A stretch of 64,000 bases of DNA from Primula veris (lineage: Eukaryota > Streptophyta > Magnoliopsida > Ericales > Primulaceae): NCBI GenBank assembly GCA_963682055.1, contig OY821740.1, forward strand, positions 10,564,814 to 10,628,813, written 5' to 3'. The stretch's first letter is position 1, and each line of letters starts with the position of its first letter. Below the pieces are notes generated by a model. The model saw only the letters and a list, made by a program, of their open reading frames with translations. It searched no databases and had not been told where the DNA came from. The translations under genes were made by a program, and so were the position numbers. Positions 10,541 through 23,553 of this stretch are shown piece by piece.

Positions 10541-13500
10541 AAACTATGATAAACTTAATAGAATGAATATACATATAGTGTCTAAGAGCAACCACGTCTG
10601 CTTTTACATCATAATAACTATATTTATCAATAAAAGTCACATTATTATTTTTAACTATTCAATTTCATTTTGTTAGAGCACTCACATTATAATTTTCTCT
10701 AAATTTAACACAAAATTACACTTTTACTAGTTTTAGGTTTTCACTTTTACTTTCCAATTATATCAGGCTCTCTAACACGATCTCTATTTTCATTAAATAG
10801 TACCATTTAAAGTATTTTGATATTTTATCATACTTTTTCAATATTTATTTACAAAGTATGGCTCATATAAAGTACAAATATATATGTGGTTGTATAGCAT
10901 TGGGTCCACACATGAGGCCTATTTTTTTTTACTAGCAATGTTTTGTTCACTACATGTCCAATTTAACTTTATTAACTTTAAGGATTCACAAGCTAGCTTT
11001 TTAGTTGTTATATTTTTATGGTAAGATAATTTATATTTTGGTCGAAAAGTCATTTTACCTACCCAGATGATGGTGTTCTTAAAATAATAGGTTCTCTACA
11101 ATGCTATTTATTTCAATTAAATAATATATATTTTAGTGGGAAAGACATAAAATAATTTTAATGGAATAAGAGAGAAATATACATATAATAATAATTTATA
11201 TGTTTAACTAGTGCATCTTGGAAGTTATTTATAACTAGCATATCAACGCTCATTATTTTTAACTAGCCTGATATAGTCAAATAATTAGAAGTGAAACTCA
11301 TTTTATGTGTAACTTTTCAAATTTTACATAACATGAGAATCAAATGTGAAAGCTTTGACAATGTAGTCGTAATCAATTAGTAATGTGTAATGGTATTACG
11401 CTCACATGTTATGAAACAATAAGTACTGGTAAAAAAAATCTACCAACCCCATTTCACTGTCGATTCTTTTGGGAATTACCATTTAGTTTGACAAAGATGG
11501 AACCAATGTTCTCTATTTTCAAAGGTAAGTTCTTTGGGAATCAAATTTTGATTTCAGCTTTTGACTATGGCACATATTGGCTAATTATTCTGCTAAATCG
11601 TGATACATTAGTATTCTAATTTGAAAAACGTGATTCATAGTTGAATTTAGCCAATTTGTGATGTTTGTAGAATTTGGGTTGGAATTGCTCAAAGAAAATA
11701 TTCTTGGCATAAGGCCTAGGGCTAGGTCCGGTTCGGTTTTTAGCAAAACCAAAACCGAACATATTTTTCGGTTTCGGTCTTTTTATTTTTTGAACCGAAC
11801 CGGACGGGGTTTTTTCGGTCCAGTTTCGGTTTTTTTCGGTTTTTCGGTCTAACAATTTTGCCTAAAACTTAATGAGATAAATAGCCATCGAAATAGCCGT
11901 TATTTTAACAACTACTTTGCCTAAACCGAAAAAACCCGTAAAATAGTCGACAATGATTTCACATTTCAAAAAATTAGCCTCCCGATAACGTTAAATAGCC
12001 GTCGACAATGATTTCACATTTCGTCAGGCTAATTTTTTGAAATTGATTTTCTTTTCATTCTAACTACTACTTTGCAAGTCTTTTCCAAAATGTAATGCTT
12101 CAGATGCAATGTGCTCTATCAAACCTTGAATTTTGTCGAGGATGGAATATTATATATTCAGGTCGGTTGCCAGCTGGCACGGACGATTGTAAGGATAAGT
12201 CTAAAAATGGCAATGCTTATAATCTTGCTAATGATAATCGGTGGAAAAGCAAGTATTTGGTCATACGAAAAAAGAGGCAAAAGTTGGTTGTCTTTCAACG
12301 TAATAGACAACTTCTAGTTAAAATTCGCCCGAGTCGCCTGACAAACAAGCCTCAAAGAACAATAACGTAAACTTGTTGTGAACTACTGACTGTTGGTAGT
12401 TCACAACAACAGAAAGGCTCATACTATGGTCATGTGGCTTGGCAAAGGTTCCTTATGAAAAAGGTATGGTCAAACGGATATGGCGTAAGCTTAGTAGAAA
12501 ACATCCTCACCTTACAGCTTGATCCAAATCTTGAATTGTTTCAAAACCACGACTCGGGTGAATATGTTAAGATTTGTGTTTTACAAGTGTAGACTGTATG
12601 AAAAGTTAAAAAGTATTATTACTTATGAGTGTTCAAAAAAGGCATAAGCAGTTAACTTTGGAACTCAGAAACATTTGGTTGGAAACGGTCTATGGACTAA
12701 ATGTAGCATACAATACAAGATATACTAATTGAATGTAATCCAGCGGGGGAACTTGACCCCACTGGTCCCTATGTGGCTCCGCCACAGAACATCGTAGTTG
12801 ATTCCGGTGGAATATTGTCGAGGGAGGTGAGATTAGGTTATCACGAGTGTTGTTAGTATTGACTTTCACCTATATAAAAGCGTTCCTCTTTCAATGAAAC
12901 ACCTACACAATTTGAAACTATATTAATACCATTAACAGTGGCAACGCCAGTGGCATGCCAAAGCAGCATCTTCTCAATGAAACAAAAAATGAATCTTATG
13001 TTATCATGTGTAGTTCAAAACTAGAAGAAGGATTACTTGCGTAGCAGGAAAATCGACGAACAAGACAATCTTTCATTAACAATTTCTTTAGTTCTATTCA
13101 TAATAGACTCGCGGTGTATAAAGTGTCGGAGGTCCCAAGTCCTTACACATGAAAGGGGGAAATGTACATTTTGGCTTTTGGCAGCCAATTGAAGGAAAAG
13201 CTTTGATGTCTCCTCATTTTCCCTTGTATTCTATTTTCCCTAGTATTCTATTTTCCCTAAGTATCCTATCAGTGCTAGTTTTCACTTTTAACCCCCAATG
13301 GAGAACACACTGAGAACATAGGTGCATATAGTTACAGATCAAATCAAAACACAAGAAAATGCCCCTGGTCGTGATGAAGAAAAGGAGACTACACAATTGT
13401 AATTTACTTGTTTGTAATTTGCATGCACGAATAATACTTTTGACTGCGTAATGAGCGATAATATATGAATACCAAGTAAATCGTACCTCTACGCAATACG

Positions 13501-14219
13501 TATTGCAATTAAATGATATAGAATAATTAGGAATACTTTAGAGAATGTTGGACGGTTTAAAGAGGGAGAAAAAATGTTTTTTTTTGTTTTCTTAGATTAG
13601 GGTAATAAGGTAATTAATAGAGTCCAGCTAAACGGATCCAATGGTTCAGATTGAATCGGTCTGGTTTAGATTACATAAGTGAACCCCAAACCAAACCATT
13701 AAAAATGGATTTAGTTTTTTAAAATCCAAATCAGACCATCTAAAATCAAAACCTAAATTAAACACTTGACCAAACCACCGGTTCGGATCGGATTTACAGA
13801 TCCACGGATTTTAGTTACAGTCCTACTTACCATATCAGCAAACCATAAATTGTGAACTATAGTGATGGTATACAAAGTTAAAAGCTTAATTGACCCGGCA
13901 TGTTACCTGGGAAATCAAGTGATCTGGTTCTAAGATTATAAGAAAAATAAACAGGCCTCAATCTCACATAAAAATAGCAAACTTATAAAAATAACGGAAT
14001 TTAAAGTAACATAAAAAACACAACCACCACAAGAATTCTGGCATAATTATGGATCAAAACAAAAACAATCCCCACGATCCACAAAACCACAAATAACGAA
14101 ACCAAGTTAGTTAAGCTTCAACATCTTGCTAAGAGAGCTGGCGCAACAAATTTATTGGACTTAAAAAAAGACAAGCTTAAATTGTGAAAAACCCATTGAA
14201 GAGAGTGTATGCACTAGTC
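10541..14219. other. Intergenic with transposon debris
   Basis: No supported gene lies here. 10,585-10,790 has MITE-like AAGAGCAACCAC / AGAGCACTCAC motifs. 11,705-11,860 is a short block of CGGTTCGGTTTT repeats and its complement, and 13,620-13,830 a related GGTTCGGATCGG block, both like the subterminal parts of hAT-like elements. A terminus-like sequence GGCTCCGCCACAG sits at about 12,773-12,785. A 91-codon ORF at 12,095-12,370 has no family I recognise and lies in degraded sequence. The 3' UTR of AGO1 should occupy the last few hundred bases. Confidence 0.45.
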
Positions 14220-17200
14220 TCAGATGTAAAACATAACTCTCTTGACATTGTCTTTGAGTGCGGGGAGAGGCCTAACAGGAGGGGCATTGGCACCCCCCGG
14301 AGCAGCTCTTGTGCCACGCTGCCCACCACCACGTCCTGCAGTACTGATCGAACCACCATCAGACGTATCAGGCTCCATGTAAAACCTTGCTCGAAAAGCT
14401 GCTAAATGTGCATAGAATGCCGGAGGCACTGCAAAGGAAAATGAAAATAAGAATATAGGATTTCGAGAACCTTATCGGTTGGTCTACGCTGCAAATTGGG
14501 TTTTAAATATTCCTAATTGAAAAACTTGTTTCCTTAACTGATATTAGAAAAAATTACTAAACCAGAAAGTCCTCTCCAGATATAACACTTCTCCAGTCCC
14601 ATATTGTTACTTCAGTATTATTTTTTAAGAAATTTCCAAATACTTATCTTTCTTTGGAAAGTGAACTTAAATTTTATGACAGACTTCTGATGTTACTTGC
14701 TTTACCGTGTTCCCCACTTTTTTTCTTTTTATTGACAATGCACAAGAACACAATAGGAATTGTTAAAAAGGGGCGGTCATTTCCTGTAAAAAATTATATT
14801 TCTAAAACATGCCCAGGGATATGGGACTCAGGGAGTATTAAAAGTTAAAACCCTCTTTGAGAACTCATTTTAAAAGAATAACAACCGAATGACGCCCGTG
14901 TCAATAAAGTATTAAGGAGGAATAAGAAAAACGAACCAATTGAGACAGAACGTGTGCACCTGGCATACCTGTAATTACAAAAAAGAGTTCAAAATCATGG
15001 TAAAATGATAAAAGGAAAAAAAAATACTCCAATAGCAAAACCATAAAATAGGGATTGCTTTGGAATAATGATCAAGAAAGCAAAAGAACTAAGTAGGGAG
15101 TAAAATAGTAGCTATTTAAGGTAATTCCACGTTCTCATAAATGAGTAAATGACTCACGTATAGCAAAGGTTGTTTGTGAGAGACTGGAGCCTGTCAGCTG
15201 TAAAATTGTTCTCGTCCCATAGAACATGGTAGTGAGCCGGACGACTAGTACCCTGGCAACACATGGGGAAACTGGTGAGCAAAACTAAAAACAATATATT
15301 AATTAAACATAGGAAGCTCAAAGGATATGCAGTCGTTACTTGTATGCCAGCATGGCTGCACAAATAGAAGTCGAATTCAGTCGGATGGCATATTTTGGAG
15401 TCGACAACAGTGCCTGTAAAATTCACAACAAAACACATTTTAGTACAATGGACTACTAGGAAATCTAGCAATTAAAGAATGCTGATGGAGCCTCAGCACC
15501 CACACCATCTTATTCATATTGCATATTTAGCCAGAACTCGTCGACTTTAACCAATAATAAAACCACTGCAGCAGGCTTTCCACCCTTACCCTATATTTAC
15601 AACATCGCTTTCTCTCTAAATGTAAATGGGTGCTCTCTTCCTCATGTACACTTAAAAACTGTTTTCTCTCTCATACTCGCTGTATAACTTCTTTGCTCTC
15701 TCGATAAAAGAAGGCGTTAAAAAATATCAATATATACAAATAAACTTTATTTAATTAGGACAAAAAGATCAAAAGGAGGCTGGCATAGAGAAATATAATG
15801 TATAGTAAAATAAGAAAAGATGGGTATAGTAAAATAACAAAATGTTGACACACTTAATGAAAAATATGATATTTATGTTAAGTCCTGTATTCAAGTTTGC
15901 CGAGTTAAGCAACTCATTGAATTTGGCAACTTAAGATTAATCGAAAGTATAAATGAGCAACTCTGAACAGTTCAATTATAATACGAATGAAGCAACAAGA
16001 GATATAGCAAATAAGAAAGGAAGAGCCTCATTTTTACCTGGCAAGATGTTACCACTCCTATCAGTTGCATTCCTATCATCGTGATTGTTGGCAAACAACC
16101 GAGTGTGATGTCGTTTCTGAACAATCACAAAAGTGATTGGTGGCTGATAGTTTTCCTCTAAAGAAGCACATGCCTGTTATCAACAAAAAAAAGGACACAT
16201 TTACATATGCCAATTTCAAACACAACATAATGAAAATGGAAAAGAAAGATGGCAATGTCAAAGATAAAGGAACCCAGCAGTACCTTACGGATAGCATCAA
16301 TTTCATGAAGCAAAACTTGATAGAACTGTCCTTCGCTAACACCATCTCTGTGGAAAACAAACGTGTTAAATACCCCACAAATCTAAACTAGAATTGCAAA
16401 AAGATGTAAAATGATTTGTACCTGTAGAATATAATTCGCTGCGGTTTTTGCCTCACTTCCTTATAGAAAGAAATGAGCAGCTCCCTGGAATTAAGGGGAT
16501 AAAAACAACATATTAAACACACAAATAGCAAAAATATAGCACTATAACAAATAAAAGTAAACGGGACCATACTTGATCATTCCACCGGTCATTTTTCCCT
16601 TAACAGGATCTTCCCATTCTCTATACAAATCTTGGATTAGCTCTTGACGGTGTTCCTGAGCATTGACCAAACCAGCATATTTTGTGACCTCTGGCCAATC
16701 TTGAGAAGCGACAACCTTAAAAGAAAAGGAGCACATCAGTAATAAATTCTTAAGACTCATCTATAGTTAAAAACAGAAAAAAGAAGAGAAGTATTGTAGT
16801 AATCCGAATTAAACATACAGCTGCAATAGATGGACTTGAATCTTCCCCTGGATGAGGATGTGTCACATCTGCACCAAAAATAATCGTAGGAACATCGGAA
16901 AGTAAGGGTATCCGTCTTGATATTGCATCCACCAAAACTGTATTCCTACCACCAACTTTTACATTGATCTTTAAAGCAACATTTGCAAGGTACTGAGGGC
17001 TCTTCTTATAAACATGTTTTGCTAAACAACATTGGGAAATAATTCCGAGTTCCGTCTCGCAAATTCGCTTTATATCACCTGACGATTATAACAAGTCAGT
17101 GGGAAAAAAAAAGTGGACCCAGGTCCAAGAATTTATAAATGGATGCAGACCAATAAAATATAAGTTGCATACCATACAGAGGCCCATTGTTATCTGGCAA

Positions 17201-20200
17201 AATAACAACCAGCAGGTCAAGCTCCTTGCCTTGATGAAGTTGAGCATCATGAAAACGAGATTTCAGAACTTTTTCGACCTGCTCCGGACGAGCGAGAATT
17301 GTTGGAAGCACGGGTTCCATTTTGTAAAACTATGCAAAGAAAAAGGACTAAAATTAACAGCAAAATAGAAAGTACTATTAATTACGGGGGCTTATACACA
17401 TATTTATATATCTCATACCATGCCAGAAGTATTGCACATTTGTGCAAGTCCAGAACAAAATGCGACAGCTGAACCGTCATTAATGGTCCGTGCAAAATTT
17501 ATACAGAACCAACTATTTACAGCTCCCCCGTTGACCATTTTCTGTAAATAACCAAAAGTATACATTGTGAAACTAAACTACATATCAGACTGTACTGTTC
17601 TGATTTCTCAAGGTCATTTTGGACCAAATTTAAAGCTAGCTTTCCAGGTCATTAACGGTCCATGCAAAATTTATACAGAACCAACTATTTACAGCTCCCC
17701 CGTTAACCATTTTCTGTAAATAACCAAAAGTATACATTGTGAAACTAAACTACATATCAGACTGTACTGTTCTGATTTCTCAAGGTCATTTTGGACCAAA
17801 TTTAAAGCTAGCTTTTCAGGTTATAATATGTTTTGACTCCACAGATCTTTGAACAGACTAACAAGGTTTTAAAGTATACTTTATCATCCACAATAACTAC
17901 AGAGCTTCTTCAGTAAAATAACTCTTTACTTATTCCCGACATTAGAAGTTCATTAAGATTAAAGATGCCGAAGTTATGTAAACCCGCAACAATGGCAAAG
18001 GACTATTTACGGAAAAGTGGACAGAGACGATAAAGTTCCAAAAGGCGTCTAAAAAAAACATATAACCACAAAAAACATCCGAAAAATCAGAAGTCCGTAT
18101 CATCCATGCCAGACAATCAAAAGAAAATTTAAATACTCTGTATCAATAGTTAAAAAATGACTAGTTTTACCTGGCAAACAAAAGGTTATTTGCAACAGGA
18201 GCATGAGAACAATTAAACCAAAAGTTCTCAGAGAATACGCAAGTGTTTGTTAATTTCAAACACAAACAGTTACTAATTATTGAAGGCCAGTAATACCTTG
18301 TTCCTCATGTTCCATTGACCAACTTGTGGAAGGCAATCCTTTTCCTTACCCGTGTCATGGTATTTCAGCTGTATAAGCGAAAATGTATTATCATGCGTCA
18401 CAAAAATAAATTTCACATAATAAGGAAGCCGTAATAATCATATACTAAAAAATAAGAGAATACCCGTGGAGCAGGAAGCACACGTGCTTCAACTACAGCA
18501 AGCTGGTCATTGATTTTTATTCCAAACTCTTCTGCATATTTGTCCTTGTTGTAATTATTTGCAGCAACCGTCTGGAGGACAATAGTAAAGTATTTGCCGA
18601 AGCATTCAAACATATAATAAATCTACAGATACATAACGAAGCATACAAGACTTCTGCACACAAAAATTCCAAACATGAAAACCATACAAGAGGGAAAAAA
18701 AATATAAGCAGTTCTAAACAAGATAACATATTAACTATTAACAGATATGCAAAGGCAAACAAAGGTTCTGCATACTAAAAAAAAATATCAACTAAAATGT
18801 TGGAAGTTGCTTAATTTACTCAAAAAATTAAGTTCAGACATAATATTGAACATACAATAGAGACTCAAATTCACAGAAACACAGTGGTATGCCACAGATT
18901 TTTCAACTGCCACAGGAAATATCAAATGCCAAGCCTTTAAAAAGTAAATATGAAAAAGAAATACGAGTAACCAAATTCAATACCAGTTTAATGTCTTTTT
19001 CCCTATCTTTCGGACGCTGACAGGTCACCTTAAGCAATTCAGTGATTTGCTTTTCATTTAACCGCTTAGAGTATCTCTGACCTGCCACAATCTTGCAAAC
19101 CTGAATAATAATGGTTTCTTAAGTTCCCACATCAAATGGCAAAACGAAATAAATACTTAAATTCTAACAAAGGCACAATGAGACCAGCATAAAATTAGAA
19201 ATTGACCTCCATAGGCAAATAGTTGGGCTTTTGCGGATTCCCAACTTGTAAACAAGGCAACCTAGTAAACTCAATGGTGAACCCATATGTTTCTTGGAAA
19301 TAATCTACAACAGATTTCATCGTGCCTTGATCATCAATTGGAAAGCTGACATGTAAGGGGGAAAAACAGTCAGGCATGCCTAGCAGAATCTATGGGCTAT
19401 TACAATAGAGTTACATGACATGGATACACAAACTTAAGAGGAACATATCCTCCTTACTTCAGCTCTCTTGTGGTTTGAGGTGTTAAACCAGCTATGCGGT
19501 ATTTTCTACGCATGTTTCCACGGTGTGTGACCTCAACCTTAACTCCTCTCAAAGCCTTCTTGATCTGTTAAACAAAAAGAAACGCCTGTGTTTAATAGAG
19601 TCCGATTAAAGAATAAGAAAGCTCGGCGATCACTCTTTTCGAATTGTAAACATCTTTACTAAAAAAATAAGCTATAGCATATCTATTCTCAATGTGTGTA
19701 TGCGTAAAAAAAAGTCACAATTAAAGCTGATACAGCGTTGTTTAAGTCAAAGAGGATCAATTACCCGCAAAATTAACAAAACTAATGCAGTAAATGGAAA
19801 ACAAAATAATCAGCAAATCACATGCAAAAGGACTACAAGTCACACAAAAACAATAAACATGAAGAAAAAAATACGTGCGACACAAATGCAGACCACAGAC
19901 AAGATACAAAATAGAGAAGGTAGCATCCAAATTATGAGAGGTATTTGAATAGCTAATAAGAGGGACTATCACACCTTAACACGATCTGAATCAGACAACG
20001 GTCTTGGAGTTACATCCCTATTCAAGAGCTCACAAACAAAGTCAAGGACAGGCAATGGTTCTATAAAGGCAGTGGACGACATATCTGCAACAAAAATCCA
20101 CAATAAGAATAAAGTAATAGAAGTCAAGTATTACCACATAGGGCAGATGTATACACAATTACACATTCCACACTAGATATAGGTCCTCCTACCTATGTTT

Positions 20201-22168
20201 AGGGACAACCCCATCTGGGTTGGACGAATACTCTGGTAAAACCCACGCCAACTTTCAAGCCCATCGCCAAGTGGCCTTGGTGTTCCCAACTTAGGTGAAT
20301 AAAAGGAGCGTCCCACAGGACAAAAACTGCAACAAGCCCACGAAACACTATTAAATACAGACAAATCTATGGAAAAAGAAAAAACAAAAGTTATTGAATC
20401 AAAACCACATTACTCACTTCTGAGTAGGCATTTCACGAAGAACGATGTCCAAAACCTGAATTGCCTCTTGAGGGGCATCTGCCACCCTCCCCTGTAAAAA
20501 CAACTCTAAATGGTGCAAATCAATCCGTGCAGCCATTTTAATTACTACTTTGAATTCCCTCTCCCTCCTGTCAATAAGAAAAAGACAATCCGCAAAAATC
20601 AGGTTATGATATTTATGCAATCAAATCTAATAGAAATCTAAATGAAAGAAGTCATAGCTAAAAAAACAATGAACCAAGAAAGAAATTAAACCTAGTAGCG
20701 CGCGAACCATCATCCTCGTCCACGAGCTTGATCTTGAACTCCTTTGAAACGAAGGGGAGAGGCCCAGCAGTATACAAGCTTTTTCTCCCATCATATGCAG
20801 GGAGCCTTTTCCCAAGATGTGATTCCTGATACAAATCTACCAATAGTTTCATTACAGCACGGTTAACACCTCTGGATGTCACCTCCGGTGTGATCGAAAC
20901 CTAGCATAGCAAAAAAATTAAGAAAAAATATTAGCAACCATTTTCCAAAAGATAAGATCTTAAACATAAGAAAACGTAAAAGTTGAAATAGTACTCACAT
21001 CATACTGGTGCAAATCTTTGTCAGGTAGTTGAGCAAAGAAGTGGTTCGCTTTGACCATGCACCTGGTACCAGCACTGCCCTTTCCTGGACGAAGGGGGAA
21101 CCTCAATTGCTTACTCGAAACAGGAGCGGGTTGGATAGCCATGCTAGAAGACTCTTCTTGCGGGATAGAAAGCTGTTGTAGCTGCTGAGTCACTTGAACT
21201 GGATTAGGCTGAGGAGCCACAGAAGAAGATCCACTACCACCCTCACGTGAATCTATCTGTTTTGACGGCATGGGCTGAGCAGGTCGGGCATGCTGAGCTT
21301 GGGGCGGCGCACTTGGCGCTTGGTGCAAGTCGGGGACTATCGGAGTAGCCGAAGGCCCACCCACATTGCCACCTCGAAACTGCTGCTGCTGGGGAACTAC
21401 ACCACGAGGCTGAGCTCCACCGTAATACTGCTGGGGACCAGCACCACCTCGACCTCCCTGTCCTCCACGGCCACCTCCTTGTTGAGGCTGCGGACCACCG
21501 TATCCTCTACCCCCTCCTCCCTGCTGGGGTTGCTGACCTGGCGCACGTTGAGGCCCGCCCTGGGGAAACCCACCCGTCTGTTGTGGCTGTTGCTGACCTG
21601 GCGCACGCTGGGCACCTCCTTGGGGAAAAGGCTGTTGTTGACCTGGCAAACGTTGAGAACCGCCTTGCTGATAACCTCCTCCCTGTTGGGGTTGTTGAGC
21701 TGGCGCACGTTGAACACCGCCTTGAGGTCGCTGGGGTTGTTGCTGACCTGGCGCGCGTTGGACACCTCCTTGGGGAAAACCTCCTCCCTGCTGGGACTGC
21801 TGACCTGGCGCACGCTGAGCACCACCTTGAGCAAACTGCTGACCTTGCGGACCACCTTGGGAATATTGCGGACCTGGCGCACGCGGGGCACCACCTTGAG
21901 CAAACTGCTGACCTGGCGCACGTGGAGCACCACCTTGGGGTTGTTGCTGACCTGACGCACGCGGAGGACCTCCTTGGGGATATTGTTGAGCTGGCGCACG
22001 CGGAGCACCACCTTGGGGAAAGCCTCCACCCTGCTGACCTGGCGGGCCTTGAGCACCACCACCGGGCTGCTGACCTGGAGGTCGCTGAACACCGCCACCA
22101 TGTCCGCCAGTCACTTCATGAGACTCAGAGCTTTCACCACCAGTACCAGTTCTCTTCTTCCTCACCAT
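14220..22168 (-). CDS. AGO1: ARGONAUTE 1, miRNA slicer (21 coding exons, 1223 aa)
   Basis: AGO1 is the main miRNA/siRNA effector; it cleaves or represses target RNAs. Exons run 22168-20999, 20900-20692, 20567-20418, 20326-20193, 20084-19975, 19564-19458, 19345-19207, 19100-18984, 18571-18464, 18368-18297, 17541-17419, 17329-17173, 17078-16819, 16715-16573, 16484-16422, 16347-16284, 16173-16038, 15413-15340, 15252-15158, 14968-14937 and 14428-14220. All junctions are GT-AG and the sum is 3672 nt. Domains in order are a Gly/Gln-rich tail (1-350), N domain (about 360-550), PAZ (about 565-690), MID (about 745-860) and PIWI (about 870-1180). The catalytic tetrad is intact: D936 (FGADVTH), E977, D1022 (RDGVSEGQ) and H1162 (PPAFYAHLA), with the same spacing as I recall for Arabidopsis AGO1. 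The start at 22168 gives MVRKKR, the usual AGO1 start. The tail makes it about 175 aa longer than Arabidopsis AGO1. A 172-bp duplication spans the exon-11 acceptor. Confidence 0.95.
17476..17819. repeat. 172-bp tandem duplication across an AGO1 splice acceptor
   Basis: Copy A (17,476-17,647) holds the 5' 66 nt of real exon 11 with its acceptor and 106 nt of intron. Copy B (17,648-17,819) repeats it with only about four differences, roughly 97-98% identity. In transcript order copy B comes first, so its AG (17,714-17,715) is a decoy acceptor. Reading from it gives 25 codons of AGO1-like peptide starting [11 protein letters not shown], then DLES and a TAG where the copy breaks off. It has no obvious donor. 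Confidence 0.9.
21316..21336 (-). promoter_or_regulatory. miR168 target site in AGO1 exon 1
   Basis: The plus strand here resembles miR168 itself (CGCTTGGTGCA core, then GTCGGG). Against the miR168a sequence I remember, positions 2-12 and 14-19 pair perfectly, position 13 is a G:U wobble, and positions 1 and 20 mismatch. The site encodes PDLHQA (residues 279-284), the same peptide region that holds the conserved site in other AGO1 genes. It implies the known feedback loop in which AGO1 loaded with miR168 cleaves its own mRNA. Confidence 0.9.
21536..22060 (-). repeat. Coding minisatellite in AGO1 N-terminus
   Basis: Residues about 37-217 contain ten imperfect copies of a QGG-x-x-RAPGQQ unit separated by short Q/P/G/F linkers. 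At the DNA level this appears as a recurring GACCTGGCGCACG..GAGCACC pattern on the plus strand. The low-complexity composition leaves several long open frames on both strands (about 21,290-22,170), which are shadows. Confidence 0.85.
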
Positions 22169-23515
22169 GATAGTATCCTCGATGTACGCTACAAGAAGAA
22201 TACACATCACAGAATGTCATAAGCATATTGCAGAGAGGTAATCAAACAGATCAAAATACAAAAGGAACAAAAAAACACTAGCCCTTGCTCATTTCCCTAC
22301 TCACGGGTAATATGCTATCAGTTGAAACAAAACTAATAGTGGTTGGACACTAATGTTTGTAATGGTAACACACTAACACTTACTACTAGATTTAAAGTAA
22401 AAGGTAATTCTAATTATCGATACTAAAATAAGCAACTTTTTATAAGTCAATAACGTGGCTTAGGGCGGAAATGAGAAGTGGTTTTCATGCCTAGACCAAT
22501 TTGACGCACACAAGCGGTAAACAGTGCAAAATGAGTGTGATGAGCAAACTATATATCACTTATAGTAATAAAATTCAACCTAAATAAAAATATTACTAAT
22601 ACTTGACTTGCCAATTAAAAAGAAAGCGGAAGTTATAGACCAACATCTCCAATATTTGTAATTACCTTTAAAAGTTTTTGATACTAACAGTGGCAACGAT
22701 AACAAACTTAGGCATTGTACAAAGGGGATAAAAATTCTAAAATTCTTAAAACACTTTCAAAGCGATATATGTAGTAAGATTGACATAAAATGACTAATCA
22801 AGCATTGGGAAATGTATCTTAACATCATTCTTGTATATTAAATCAAAAGGATAGATAGTGGCTTTTTTCTGTCAAAATTAGGGCAACAAGTATGACAGTA
22901 CAAAATTACTTCAATGATTAATAAAAAGAAAGTTACTTTGTAACAAAAGGTGGAAAAGGTTAAACATCAACAAGCATGGGAGTAAAAAACAAACTACCAA
23001 AGAACCAAAAATGGAAGTTTTAACTAAATAATCATGAAAAAATGTTACCAAACAACAATAAAACCTTAATTTAAGCATGTATACAAGTACATACATAGTA
23101 ATACTTAAAAGCCCTAAAACTCTACTACAGTAAAAAGATTACTCAAAAAGTAGTGATCAAAATACAAACATTATGTAAAACTAAACAAACAATCGGTTGA
23201 TCTAAGCGAATAACATCATAAATAAACAAAAAAATCAGATCCATAGTGCTTTTTTTAACAAAAAGAAACCCATACTCAAAAAGTAAAAAAGCAAAAAAGG
23301 TAAACTAAAAACTAAACAAGAACAAAATTTAAACTTTTAAACAATAATCAAAACCCTGAAACAGGAAAATATACCAGAAATGGGAGATTAGAACCACTCC
23401 TTGAATGTATATACGTACAGATATATATATATATACACAGATAAATAGATATAGATGTATAGAGAGAGAGAGGGAGAGAGAGAGAGGTCTACTTTCTCCG
23501 GAAAAAAACACAATG
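22169..23515 (-). promoter_or_regulatory. AGO1 5' UTR with leader intron
   Basis: Directly upstream of the ATG, a good acceptor (CTTCTTGTAG, ending at 22,189) leaves only 20 nt of leader next to the start codon (22,169-22,188). The 5' leader exon probably lies at about 23,376-23,515, with a donor near 23,375 (CTG|GTATATTTT). This donor is a guess. The leader includes a (GA)n/(CT)n tract at 23,460-23,487. No other gene was seen in the 1.2-kb intron. Confidence 0.55.
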
Positions 23516-23545
23516 AGGAATATTAAAAAGGGATTTTATCGGGTG

Positions 23546-23553
23546 TTTATATA
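23546..23553 (-). promoter_or_regulatory. Putative AGO1 TATA box
   Basis: TATATAAA on the minus strand lies about 30 bp upstream of the proposed leader start near 23,515 and of a CT-rich tract typical of plant leaders. It is supported only by position. Confidence 0.5.

Noticed and set aside
12095..12370. 91-codon ORF with a Lys/Arg-rich end
   Set aside because: No recognised domain, no splice context, and it is surrounded by degraded repeat sequence. It could be a decayed gene fragment but cannot be named.
21290..22170. Several long ORFs (195-234 codons) on both strands over AGO1 exon 1
   Set aside because: They are shadows of the repetitive Gly/Gln/Pro coding sequence. They consist of simple repeats in other frames and match no family.
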